Below are positions 44,903 through 58,346 of a stretch of 64,000 bases of DNA, piece after piece; the first letter of the stretch is position 1, and every line of letters begins with the position of its first letter. Source of the DNA: Solen grandis (taxonomy: Eukaryota > Mollusca > Bivalvia > Adapedonta > Solenidae); assembly GCA_021229015.1 (NCBI GenBank), contig CM037782.1, positions 41,779,226 to 41,843,225 of the forward strand, written 5' to 3'. The translations under genes were made by a program, and so were the position numbers. Under the pieces are notes generated by a model. It searched no databases and was not told where the DNA came from. It saw only the letters and a list, made by a program, of their open reading frames with translations.

Positions 44903-46170
44903 GAAAAAAACACTAAAACAAAGTAGGGCGGGGGCATTGACTTCGGTGGAATGGGTACATATCTTGCGGGGTCATCCCCTTAATCATTCCGATGTAAGTG
45001 TAAAATATTGAATCTTGTAGATTCAAGATAATTTACGTAAATAAAAACGAACACATCCGCATCACCAAAAAGCCTTAATCCTCAAGTCAATAGGGATCCC
45101 CCCAACCCCACAAACATGGCACTGTAACGAAACCTTGAAGCAAGCCATCGTCAGATGACCTACGGCTACTCGATGAATGGAGATAAACGGAATGAATTGA
45201 TCGTAGTTCTCCATCGATGGAAACGTGCGGGTACAAGCATTCTCAAAATAATGAACGGAAATAAAAAATATAATGACGAGAACGACGTAGGCAGGTTAAG
45301 TTACCAATGTATGTCTGCCATTCTACGCTAGCAGCACAGTAAAACGAGTAGCGAAAATTTGTGTGTGTTTTTTTTTTTCGTAAAAAGAGATATTCAAGAG
45401 GTTTTCATGCAGATATACAAAAAAGAGTCACAAGTACTTGAGGACAGTGCCCTGTCTTTATCAATAAGAAAAAAATCACGATGGTCTATAATGATTTTTT
45501 TATTTATAAAGACATGGATAGAAAACGTTAGATTTATTTGAATGTGAATATTTTGATACATAAACTCAATAAAATTGGCGAATTAAAGTTGAAAACCGCT
45601 ATATTCAAAGCGATTCGTATGTGTGTGTGTGCGCGCGTGTGTGTGTGTGAAGAGGAGGCGGGGACGGGGCACAGCTAGGGCCCTGTCCTCAAGTACCTGT
45701 GAGAAGAGTCACACATATATCATCATTTACGTTACATTAATGTGTACATGCGCCCTTGTGTGTGATATAAAATAGCGGTATGATGATAAGGTATGCAGGT
45801 AGGATGCTTATCGATAAAATGGAATGCTTTGTTATTGTTGCTGTTGTTGTTCTTGTTGTTGTTGTATTGATGATGTTTTTTGGGGGGTTTTTTTAGGTTG
45901 CCCCACCATCAGTAGTTTCGTGAATGATCTTTAGAAAAAAAAATTCTTACTTATGCAATGTAGTAACAAGTTACCTCCTGTAAGAAATCTGTAGCACACA
46001 TATACACTTACTTTTGGAAGCATAATGGGCCTTTAATTATGGGCGAGCTTCAAAGATCTTTCATTTCTTGGTATTATTTTACTTTCACAGAAGCAGCGCA
46101 CCGTCATATTTTTATGATGATCTGGTTATGGTGATATATGGTATCGTGATAATGTAACAATGACTTCAGT
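43370..46170. other. No gene seen; microsatellites
   Basis: Mostly unique AT-rich sequence. CA repeats lie at 44872-44900, a GT/GC mixed repeat at 45619-45650, and a GTT repeat at 45833-45865. Short ORFs lack domains or splice context. Confidence 0.45.
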
Positions 46171-46208
46171 GTAGGGTGCTTTTTGCAGAAGTTTCAAAGT
46201 CCAAAAGC

Positions 46209-46294
46209 GTTTTATCCAATCATGGCAACACGGTGTTGCCAGGCTCTCTGCGTTTTATCCAATCATGGCAACACGGTGTTGCCAGGCTCTCTGC
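46209..46294 (+). repeat. 43-bp tandem duplication with CCAAT and a palindrome
   Basis: Two identical copies of TTTTATCCAATCATGGCAAC then ACGGTGTTGCCAGGCTCTCT plus GCG. Each has CCAAT and the near-palindrome GGCAACACGGTGTTGCC. Confidence 0.8.
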
Positions 46295-46529
46295 ATAAGA
46301 AGTATTCCAGTTATATAGTGTCCAGTATTTTTCTTAATAAAATGGACATTCAAGTGCTTTCCGTTATATATTGTTAGTATACTTTCATATAAATTAATTC
46401 ACATCAACCCTGCTACGTAACGCTTTATTTACGACATCATGGGTACGTTGATGCTCATTACGTGATTTGTTAGAAATGAAATACGAACGGGGAAAAGAAC
46501 TCGTTCCCTCTTCTATCTACAGTCTATCT

Positions 46530-46540
46530 CAATCACGCGC

Positions 46541-46571
<31 letters not shown>
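46530..46571. repeat. (CG)/(TG)n microsatellite
   Basis: CGCGCGCG followed by about 15 TG units. No nearby gene. Confidence 0.85.
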
Positions 46572-47195
46572 ATTTAATGCTACTATATTACTATAATGGG
46601 GATAGCTGCAAATCATAACACAGCTATTAGATAGCATGGAATGAATTATACATTACTTAAGCTGTTGTAAGTATAGTCACTTACGAATAAACCTCTACAT
46701 TGTACCAAGTTTGAGACAACCCCTATATGTTTGCATAATACCTGTACTCCGACTTCGCTATAGTCCGCTGTGGCTCATTATGTTTAAATTGTAGAATATT
46801 TGCACAAGGTTATTGTACTCCCTCTTGCTTATCAACTTTGCTGATCCATAAAATAAATAAAAGTGTTGGAATCAGAGAACACCAAAATTAAAAATAAAAT
46901 AAGTAAAACGGTCATGAAAAAAAGTTTAAATGTGGTTTGCGACGGGTGCACCACTTTAAAATTGATAGCTTTTTCAACATATTAATTTTTTACTCTATTC
47001 AACTGTGAAACTAGGAAAACAGTTGTTACGGTATGTAAACAGGACAAAGCAGGATATGATGTTATCTAGATGACTCAGAGCCAGTTTTACCTGTCGGCGG
47101 TAAATATCACATCACTCACAAAAACTTTCTGGTTAGAAACCGTGTACATGTCTACGGATTTGAAAGGTGTCAGTTTTGAACCCAGTTTTGAAGAA

Positions 47196-47310
47196 ATATG
47201 TCGTGACCTTCCCAGACGCAAAGTACTGGTCCTAGCCTGGAACCATCGTGCAGGATAAGACTTGTTTCAAAATCAACGTAAAAATGAATCTAAACTGAAA
47301 CTGGTAAGCT
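47196..47310 (+). repeat. SINE body fragment
   Basis: CGTGACCTTCCCAGACGCAA, AGTACTGGTCC and AATCAACGTAAAAATGAATC match the body of the SINE at 40100 (read on its own strand). The tRNA-like head is missing. Confidence 0.5.
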
Positions 47311-47403
47311 ACATAACACAATAGAGAGGTACCACCTGTCAGTCACTATTGACCTTGAGAGAACATTGCTTGTTTGCACTTTTGCTTAAACCATACACTT
47401 TTT

Positions 47404-47988
47404 AGCTCACCTGAGCACAACGTGCTTATGGTGAGCTTTTGTGATCGCCCTTCGTCCGGCGTCCGTCGTGCGTCATCAACAATTTGGCTTGTTAACACTC
47501 TACAGGCCATACTTTTAGGCCAATCTACATGAAACTTGGTTAGAATGTTTGTCTCCATAAAATCTTGGACAGGTTAGAATTTGGGTCATGTGGAATCAAA
47601 ATGTAGGTCAGAAATAGTAAAAAGGTCATGAGGTCAATCTTAGGAAAACCTTGTTAACGCTCTGTAGGTCACATTTTTTGTTCAATCTTCATGAAACTTG
47701 GTAAGAATATTTTTTCTAAGAAAGCTTGGACAAGTTTGAATTTGGGTCATGTGGGGTCAAAAAGTAGGTCAATAGGCAAATCTTAGAAAAACCTTGTTAA
47801 CACTCTAGAGGCCACATTTTTGGCCATATCTTCATGAAGCTTGGTCGGAATGTTTGTTTCCATAAAATCTTGGACAAGTTCGAAGTTGGGTCATGTGGGG
47901 TCAAAAAGTAGGTCAATATGAAAAATCCAACATATGTTACTCATTTATAATCAGGTGAGCAATTCAGGGTCATCATGGCATTTTGTTT
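47404..47988 (+). mobile_element. Family-1 element with about 145-bp core
   Basis: Starts AGCTCACCTGAGCACAACGT. The end CAGGTGAGCAATTCAGGGTC plus ATCATGGCATTTTGTTT is decayed. Three core units (TTGTTAACACTCTAGAGGCC, CATAAAATCTTGGACAAG) match those of the F-box intron copy at 23.4 kb. Confidence 0.7.
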
Positions 47989-48372
47989 CATCTATGTGTT
48001 TGTGATTGTGATTATTTTTCGATACTTTCGAAACATTTAAGCACACATTTGTTTGAATAAGGTATGTCAGTTATATCAAAGTTGTCAATACCTTGATGAA
48101 TGTGTAGGATTAGGAATCTGTGCACGATCTATTGGATTGGGGTAAGTCACATATGCATTAAAATTATAACATTATTTCATGCGGATTCCAATTCTATACG
48201 CGAGCCTCGAATATAAACATCTGTACAATTAGGTTTTGTTTTAAAACAATCTTGTTGTTGTGTATATATCCTTTTGGTTTATATTTTCCGATATCGGTTT
48301 CTAATAATTTGAAAATGTCAATTTCATATGATTAATGAGATCTGCGTAATAGTTAGAATATATTACGTGAAA

Positions 48373-48425
48373 TCTTAATGGTTAAGAAGGGGTGAAGCGA
48401 GCGAGCTTCATCTTAACCATTAAGA
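48373..48425. repeat. 53-base imperfect palindrome (long hairpin)
   Basis: TCTTAATGGTTAAGA at the left pairs fully with TCTTAACCATTAAGA at the right. Inside, TGAAGC pairs with GCTTCA around a short GAGCGA loop. It could be a minimal foldback element or a cruciform site. No gene is adjacent. Confidence 0.8.
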
Positions 48426-48429
48426 ATAA

Positions 48430-51400
48430 CCTGGCACTTTTTGTTCTAACTTGCTTAGGATGTAACCTAATTTTGATTGGACGACATGCGCGTCATGTGA
48501 CATTCTTTATGCATGTGTGGTGCATGTATCAGTAGTTTGAATCACTTTTTCTATTTCAATATAGTGTTATCGCGTCTTATTAAAAATGGAAGTACAATAT
48601 GGTGTCGGCGATCTGGATTTTATGATTTTGAACAGGCAGCAGTCAGTTTTGGAACATTTCAACACAAGACCTTACAGATTTTACCAGAAAAAAATGGACT
48701 GAACATGTTAAAGTTACACATGTTTTATATTATATTACTGTAAACTGATTTTTTAAAGCGAGAAAGAGAGACTGTGTATGTTTGTTTGTGTGTTTTTGTA
48801 AAAGGTGGCAAAATGTTACTGAGATAGATCTAATCGTCGAATTATTAAAATGTGCATCAAAAATCGTTTGGTAAATAAACCAACAACATAATCAATTACA
48901 TGTTAAACCATTCAGACACTAATCATCAAGCTGATTACCACGATCGAGTACCTTTTTTTAAAGATATTTCTTGTTTAGATTTTATAGATAACAGTATTCG
49001 AAAAACAACAACAACAACACACACACTCACACACATATATATATATATATAAAGTCAAAATAAAATAAAATAAAAATATATATCAACTTTTACTTTCTGT
49101 CACAAATATTAGAAAAAGTGTAACAAGTTTCAAATGTTTCCAAAACGTTTGATATTAAAAATGTACTGTACATTTTAACAAAAATGAGTCGCATATACAA
49201 AGCCGACCCCATCCCCCGGCCTACGAATTCTCCGTAGTTCTAATGAAACCCTTTCCAACACCTGTAAGGATTTGTACCCACCCGGTCTCGAACCAGCAAT
49301 CCAGGCAACTGAATACATCTATATACTATTAACTGATTGAACAGTGTCAGTCAAGCATGTGTGCTTCTAATGTCTACCCAACATTTTACCTGTTACGAAT
49401 GCGATCGTGAAAAAAAAACTGCTAAAAATGTGATTTGTTACAGATGTCAAATATTTCCAAATGTAATTCATATTGTGCAGAAAAGGCTGTTCTAGGAGGT
49501 CTAGAACAAAAAAAATAAAAGAAGAAGCCATTAAACATAAGGAATAAAAAAATTTCTAAATCAATGAAAAAGATATTAATATAACTGTAACTCTTGTGTT
49601 ACTCAAAGTTCACAATAGTAAATGGTATTGAGTTGCGTCCCCTTGTTTTACTTGTTATTGATCAGAAGAATCTGTACAAGTTTATAGTATTGAACAATTT
49701 AAAACTAATGTTTCGATAATTACGTATTTCTTTCGTGAACAGGTATTGACATAAAAAAGAATGCTGTTCTTAAAATTCCGATAGATACAGTAATTTACAG
49801 TAAGTTACAGTAGACCTGTCCACGTCAATCCTTTCAGAGTTTTGATCTTGATAAACTTATATGTGGGCACTTAAATACCTGTACAATCTGTACAGTCAAT
49901 CTGAGGAAACCTCGAACATTTCTCTTCTATTAAGGGAAGGGTGGGATTCAACGACTTTTGCGAGGTTGGGATAATAACATTTCTCTTTTCTTTCTTACTT
50001 TTTGAAGAAAAGGAAATAGATCAAATTATATAGAGGATAATTGTTTGTTTTGGTGTAAGATCGGTTAATAATTTCACTGAGGGAACATAAAAAGTGATCG
50101 CCACGTTCACGAATGAAATGATACATCGAATATTCACCAAAATAAACTTTTTTTCATTTAATGGGTTTTTATTTAATGATTTAAAGGCCAAAAATTAGTT
50201 GTGTTATTCACAAAAGACGTCAAAATTAGCGGGATTACCTCGCGCAAAAAATAGCCCTCAAGTCAATAGATTCTTGCATCTGCATTGAAGTCTTTTTAAG
50301 CATTTGAAGGACATTGATTAAAATTATATTAATGATTGTTTTATTACCTTAACAATCGTCACACCAGTGCTTTTAGCGCTCATAGCAATGAGCAGACAAA
50401 AAATTACACTAAGCCAAGCGTAACGTAACCAATGCTGAGTGTTGGGGGACCATTGAAGCAACTTGCATGGGCTTCATCAAACTCTACACAGTGATCTCCC
50501 TTGCACGCTCATTTAGCAAAAAACAAAGAATGAAGGGGAGATAACTGTGTGGAGATTGGGGCTTCATTTGACAGTGACTACTTATTTATGTGACAGTAAG
50601 ACTCTTTTTGTTGTTGTTTTTATGGTTAAGATAGTCTAGTGACAAGCACACATTTTAAAAATGTATATACCCATGTCTGGTCTGGAAAGATAATGAAGTA
50701 AAATATAGTGCTATAGCTTTTGTGTGTTACCTATTTGTAATTTATTGCTATGTTGTTTATTTTTTCCACATAAATGTTTGTTTGAATTATATATGTGTAG
50801 AAATAACATAACAGGCATACGCCTTAAACTAACATTTAAAATTAACACTTGTCTTCGAGTGTTGAGTTTTGCAAAACTTGCTTTATCTTTTCTGCTATAG
50901 GCTAACCATTCCAATTTACGAACAATAAAACGCAATAAATTACATGAGATGTGGCGAGCATTATATCTCCAGCTGCGGTGATTAATGTGTCATTGTCATC
51001 CCAAAGTGGTTGGGGTGGTAAAAATCATAAGTTTTTTTTTTTTGTTTTGTTTTTTTTTGTTAATGTAAATCATGTTTGTTTATTTTTTCTCACTTATACT
51101 CAGTATATACAAATAAGCCATTTCATATAAGTGAGTACAGTTTGCAAAGGGCTTTCAGATTTGGCCTCAGATTCACAGAAAATATTACATGTTCATCTTG
51201 CATACACTCAATCAACACTGTTTGCTGTCTTGGCTGAAAAACAAACACAGCTACATAGTCCATTGTACATTTAACAATGTTTTAAGAATGATAAAAATTC
51301 AATGACCTATTCAAGAGAAAAATGTACGTTTCGAAATGTCCCAAAAATGTAAAGAAAGTAGGTATGATGGACAAAAAGGGTCACAATACATGAAATTGTG

Positions 51401-51980
51401 AAATACTTGGATTAAGCATCAACTTTTACGTAATAATTACGCAAATATTTCTGCATTGAATAAAGATAATATGAGATAACGGGTAACGTTATAAGTCTTG
51501 AAAATAAATGAAATGAATTTGTATATTGAGAATTTTTTAGAAAAAAACATGATTTACTGTAAAAAGGGGAGATAGCATTAATTGCCATGAATCAGTACCA
51601 AGTATTTTATTAGCTTGTCTTAAATTTTGTGTTGGAGTTACACCTATTCGGACTTCTGATTTACAGGGTTCAGTTAGATACAATTTTCAGATACTAATAA
51701 TGATCTAAGGGCACTGGACAAGAACGGTGTAATGAACTCGTACATAAACTCAAAATGGCTACTTGGAAGTTAGTGTGCTTGAGTGTAGAATTTTTATTTT
51801 TTTCTCCCACATGTAGAAAAATATGAAACAAAAATTGATAGGAGATTCACATCACCTTTTCCGACGAAGACAGTGCACTCCGCGGTGTACTGCACTGTGT
51901 TGAGTGATGTGACAGATGGGTGTGTTTCAGCCAATTACCTATCTTCAACAAAGTTTTGTGGACTGAACAAACAACATACT
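48430..51980. other. No gene seen; weak SINE remnant
   Basis: AT-rich DNA with AT repeats near 49036 and T runs near 51030. A minus-strand tRNA-like block (GGTCTCGAACCAGCAATCC) at about 49200-49330 may be a SINE remnant. No domain or conserved frame found. Confidence 0.4.
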
Positions 51981-51998
51981 ATGTATCACACTGCAGAA

Positions 51999-53720
51999 AT
52001 GGCTATCGGTTGCATTCTTATACTATTTCGGATTTCATGTAAGTTAGATATAGTATTTTACAATTTATATGACTGCATTTTAAAGAACATTTAGAAATAA
52101 ATTTACACCCTTATCCTGTGAACGTATCTTACACTCTTATCCTGTTGACAGTTCTTACACTCTTATCCTGTGAACGTATCTTTCACTCTTATCCTGTGGA
52201 CAGTTCTTTCACTCTTATCCTGCGAACGGTTCCTACACTCTTATCCTGTGAACAGTTATAACACTCTTATCCTGTGGACAGTTCTTACACTCTTATCCTG
52301 TGGACAGTTCTTACACTCTTATCCTGTGAACGGTTATTACACTCTTATCCTGTGAAGGTATCTTACACTCTTATCCTGTGGACAGTTCTTACACTCTTAT
52401 CCTGTGAAGGTATCTTACACTCTTATCCTGTGGACAGTTCTTACACTCTTATCCTGTGGACAGTTCTTACACTCTTATCCTGTGAAGGTATCTTACACTC
52501 TTATCATGTGGACAGTTCTTACACTCTTATCCTGCGAACGGTTCCTACACTCTTATCCTGTGAACAGTTCTTACACTCTTATCCTGTGAACAGTTCTTAC
52601 ATTCTTATCCTGTGAAGGTATCTTACACTCTTATCCTGTGGACAGTTCTTACACTCTTATCCTGTGAACGTATCTTACACTCTTATCCTGCGAACGGTTC
52701 CTACACTCTTATCCTGTGAACAGTCATTACATTCTTATCCTGTGAAGGTATCTTACACTCTTATCCTGTGAACAGTTCTTACATTCTTATCCTGTGAACG
52801 GATCTTACACTCTTATCTTGTGGACAGTTCTTACACTCTTATCCTGTGAACGTATCTTACACTCTTATCTTGTGGACGGTTCTTACACTCTTATCCTGTG
52901 AATGGTTCTTACACTCTTATCATGTGAACGTATCTTACACTCTTATCCTGTGGACAGTTCTTACACTCTTATCCTGTGAACGTATCTTACACTCTTATCT
53001 TGTGGACAGTTCTTACACTCTTATCCTGTGAACGTATCTTACACTCTTATCTTGTGGACGGTTCTTACACTCTTATCTTGTGGACGGTTCTTACACTCTT
53101 ATCCTGTGAACGTATCTTACACTCTTATCCTGTGAACGGTTCACACTCTTATCCTGTGAACGGATCTTACACTCTTATCTTGTGGACGGTTCTTACACTC
53201 TTATCTTGTGGATGGTTCTTACACTCTTATCATGTGAACGGTTCTTACACTCTTATCCTGTGGACAGTTCTTACACTCTTATCCTGTGGACGGATCTTAC
53301 ACTCTTATCCTGTGGACAGTTCTTACACTCTTATCCTGTGAACGTATCTTACACTCTTATCCTGTGGACAGTTCTTATACTCTTATCATGTGAACGGTTA
53401 TTACACTCTTATCCTGTGGACAGTTCTTACACTCTTATCCTGTGGACAGTTCTTACACACTTATCTTGTGGACGGTTCACACTCTTATCCTGTGAACGGA
53501 TCTTACACTCTTATCTTGTGGACGGTTCACACTCTTATCCTGTGAACGGATCTTACACACTTATCCTGTGAACGTATATTACACTCTTGTCATGTGAACG
53601 GTGTGAAAAGTTCTTGAAAATATATGGTTAATTTTCAGTAGGCATGTAGGACTATATACATGTTTAACAATTAACTGTATAAGAAAAACTTTATCAGTTT
53701 ATTTATTTATTTATTTATAA

Positions 53721-53771
<51 letters not shown>

Positions 53772-56700
53772 ACTGATATAAGTTATTTATTTATTTGTGT
53801 GAGTGTGTTTCTCTTTAACATGTTGAATGTTTTCTTCAAATAAATCCTTTATCGAAATCTATCCCTTAAAAACAGGCGATGCACTTTAAAATAATTGGTA
53901 GTGGATAATGTACTTTATAATGCATTATTCACTTCATATCTGATTTGCCTTTCATTGTATCCGCAAGCGATAGTTTCATAAGATTTGTCATATAATTTAT
54001 CAGCATTCACATGTTTGTTTTGATGCTAATTTTGCATATCCCAGAAAACCGTAGCTACAGGTGGCAATACACTATTGAAGTTATACCCTCCCTTTGCTCA
54101 TTAAACATATCTGTGTTCAAGTGAACATTAGAGATATATAGGCCCTTGGGCCGGGAGCCTTTTATGTCGATGCTATTTTTGTTAATCCTGTTTAATGTAT
54201 AATACATTTCTCGTTAATAAATATTTTTTAATCATATTTTATTTTATAAGATAATTATACTCGAACACACATTTCAGTGCCAACAACGGAGGAAGAGAGA
54301 CTGCAATGTGCTGATGGCGACACGTTCGGCTGCGGACATCTGTACCAGAACTGCCGGAAGGACGCGACGCGTGACCAGCAGCTCGTCATTGTCTACTTTA
54401 CGAAAAATAAGGAGGTGGTACACTTTAGGCCGCGTGTCTTGCCCGTCGGCGGGTTTTATTCCACTGTCGGTATGCGTCATGTTGGTACGTACCATAATAT
54501 GTTGCTCGTTGAACTATGCTGTTTGTTCAAGGCAATGACCTATCGAATGATCATATTGTATTTTTAGTGGACCCAATTTAAAGAATATGAACTTTTTAAT
54601 CACGCTTATTCTTTCGATATTCAAATATATCAAGTAACATACTTAGTTTATCCATATTAAACACTGTGAACCAATGTTTTTTGATATTCAAATATATCAA
54701 GTAATCATACTGTAGTTTAGTATGAAGTCCATATTAAACACTGTGAACCAATGTTTTTGTGATATTCAAATATATCAAGTAATCATATTGTAGTTTAGTA
54801 TGAATACTGTAGTTTAGTATGAAGTCCATATTAAACACTGTGAACCAATGTTTCTTGCGATATTCAAATATATCAAGTAATCATATTGTAGTTTAGTATG
54901 AAGTCCATATTAAACACTGTGAACCAATGTTTTTTGCGATATTCAAATATATCAAGTAATCATTTAATGTTTCTTGTATATCAAGTAATCATATTGTAGT
55001 TTAGTATGAACACTGTGAACCAATGTTTCTTGCGATATTCAAATATATCAAGTAATCATATTGTAGTTTAGTATGAAGTCCATATTAAACACTGTGAACC
55101 AATGTTTCTTGCGATATTCAAATATATCAAGTAATCATACTGTAGTTTAGTATGAAGCCCATATTAAACACTGTGAACCAATGTTTCTTGCGATATTCAA
55201 ATAAATCAAGTAATCATACTGTAGTTTAGTATGAAGTCCATATTAAACACTGTGAACCAATGTTTTTTGTGATATTCAAATATATCAAGTAATCATACTG
55301 TAGTTTAGTATGAAGTCCATATTAAACACTGTGAACCAATGTTTCTTGCGATATTCAAATATATCAAGTAATCATAAACTAATTTTTTTATATAACTGTA
55401 GTTTGACGTGGAACTCAAATCAAACAAAATGAACATATTTAAAACCACCCTGTTTCTTTTAAGAAAAAAACTTCGAGGTAGTGGGTGCTTTCCCTTACTA
55501 TTCGTATGATAGGAACTTCTGCCCACTACCTGAACTAGTTCCTAGATCATAGATATGAACATAATAATGATCATGATTTTATATGCAACATCTAAATTAT
55601 CTCAGCACAATTTGATAAAATTGAAAATAAAGTGAATATTCCTCAGATAAATTATTGAGGATTTTTTTCCAGGAGAGAAAGTGAAAGTTTACGGTTCATG
55701 CAATGCACCAAAGTTACCAACGGAAGTTACGAAAGCAATTCAGGAATGGTCACCCCTGTATTCAGACTTTCGATTTAGTGAAGCTATTTTATTTCTCAAG
55801 TATCAAAAGGAGAAAAGAGATGAGGAAATTTTTATAAAAAGTGAAATGGAGAAGCCAAACATCCTCCAGTATGTAAAGGAATGTCCAGCTTGTTACTGTC
55901 TGCGGTTTAAAGTTCTGGCTAAAAGTAAGTGTAAACTATTTGCTTTTAAAATTCCAATGTCTCTTGCAGATAAAGAAAAGAAACTCTGCAAAAACTCTGA
56001 TAGACGTGTTTTGACGCCTCGACAAATAGACCTGGTCAAGATCACATGCCTTTTTCAATGTGCTGTCTGACTAGGGTCTCCTCTGTTTGCCCATGCAGTA
56101 TTGTAGCTTAGATCCAACGGAAAGTCTATGGTTTCATATAAAATTTAATGTTTAGTAAATAAATATTCGTATCGTCATAAAGTACATTTATATTCACATG
56201 AAAAGGGTAGATTTAACCAACATTTAAGGCAATCCACCCATCTTTAAAAAATAATCATTGTCCTCCAAATTCCTCAAACGACTTCATTGTAGATACAATA
56301 CTTGGAGTTATAGGCTTTTTTGCTCAGTCTATGAAGGCTTTCATTCTTTTTTTTTTCTTTTTTTATAAAATTCTAACGACCACTTGATGGGCCATGATCA
56401 CAAGTTAATGATGTGATGGATTACCTTAAAAGGAATAAGGAACACTGTATACCTGTCAGTGATAAGCGTGTTGTCGTATCAGCAAATAACACTTAAAAAA
56501 AGAGCGAATATGTATTACTACACAAAAATGTGCTATACTTAGCACTGCTTACGAATAATATAATATGCGTATTGAGATTTTTGTTTGTGATTTGATTTGC
56601 TTGCAGGCGAGGATTATGAAATTCAAGTTGGAGTTGCAACTAAAAATATAAAACTCCAGGGGGAATTCTTGAACAAAAGACATATACGACCGGCCTGTCG

Positions 56701-57581
56701 ATTTTGGAATGGTGGACGAAGTTTAAAGACAGGTTCTAAGTTTAACGTTATTTAAGTTGGTTTGGACATGCCAAATAGTATTAAATCTAGCTATTTTCAC
56801 ATAGTCAGTAGTTAACCTATACCATCGTCATGGTCACTCATCATCTTGTAATTTTGATATCAATAGTATAATTGATGATGATGATGATGATGATGATGAG
56901 TTGTGTACTCAAAGTTATAAAAAGAAGGGAAAATATTTTAGGGACAAAATTGTAGAAGCTCACAGATCCCCGCTGGGGATGAGAACATTTCTCGAGCTTT
57001 CCAGTTGCTAAGTACTGGTTCAACCCAGGAACCATCAGAATGGAGAAGTGTAAAAAATTATATAAAGACTTGTTATTGTTGTATTTTCTCAAATTGGACG
57101 TAAAATTGAGTTATGCACTAGTAGTCTGTTGTAGTCCTAGTTTGTCGCGTTTATGCGTATTGTGCATGGTGGTGTTGTTTTTGACAGAGGACGTCTTTAA
57201 TGCCCAGCACCTCTGATTTCGATTCTCTTGGACATTTTCTGTCAGGGTTGCCCTCCCTTAGCACTTCTAGACAGGTGCACCTACATACAGAGACAGATGC
57301 GGATACGCTATCCTAGCTCGCTCCGAAGAGACCCCCTGGTTCTTTAACATGTCCGGTGTATAGAACCGATACTCAACCACTGTCTAGATGAACCAGAGCT
57401 AGGCTTCTAGTTTGGCGGGAAACACTGAAAGGTGTTCCAGCTATTTTCAAAAGTTCGACAGAGATTTGAACCCTGGATTAGTACGTTACCACTGAGCCAC
57501 TGCTCCGCCATAGAAGTAGTTTGAGACGAGGAGATAAATGTTAACTATGTAAAATTGAACAGCTCCACAAATCAAAGATAA

Positions 57582-57655
<74 letters not shown>

Positions 57656-58296
57656 TGTATTTGTTTTACTTCGGCTGGGAAACGAGTTTTTGCAACTTAC
57701 CCTTTTAGACAGTTCCTGGGTTGGACCAGAACTTAGTGCTTGAACAATGTGAAAAAATTAAAATGTATATGACACTACTTTTATTTCAGATGACGTAGTG
57801 CTTGTCACCTTTAGCTCAGTCTCCCTGACCCAGACCAGGTTCCGTATTCAAGTCAACTAGCGACTGGTGTCTCGAGAAGACGCCTTCCACAGCCCCGATT
57901 TGAAGGGCTACCCCACCATTTGTTTTCAGAGAGGTCCCGCTTTTCTAGACGTCACGTGGTCTAACATAGAGAGCCCACTTACTTCCCCGTCATACATGGT
58001 AGGTATAAACTGTTGCTGTATATATCGTAAATTGTTTATCGTTCCATGAATTGTTCAAATGTTTTATATGCATTGATATTTTGTCTATTTTTTTAAATCC
58101 CCTTGTATGCACACATATATGAGGAATTTCTAATTGTTATGGTGTTATAAATATTATAAATTTGTTTTTTCAGTCGATCGATTGATCATTTGTTTGAATG
58201 AATGAATGAATGAATGAATGAATGAATGAATGAATGAATTAATTAATTAATTAATTAATTAATTAATTAATTAATTAATTATCGTTTGTTTGTTTG

Positions 58297-58346
<50 letters not shown>

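Noticed and set aside
47070..47258. 62-residue ORF
   Set aside because: Its 3' half is a SINE body fragment and no domain is visible.
52103..53603. Long overlapping ORFs and a CRISPR-like look in the 26-bp array
   Set aside because: The unit lacks stop codons in all forward frames, so the ORFs are automatic. There are no unique spacers between repeats and the genome is eukaryotic.
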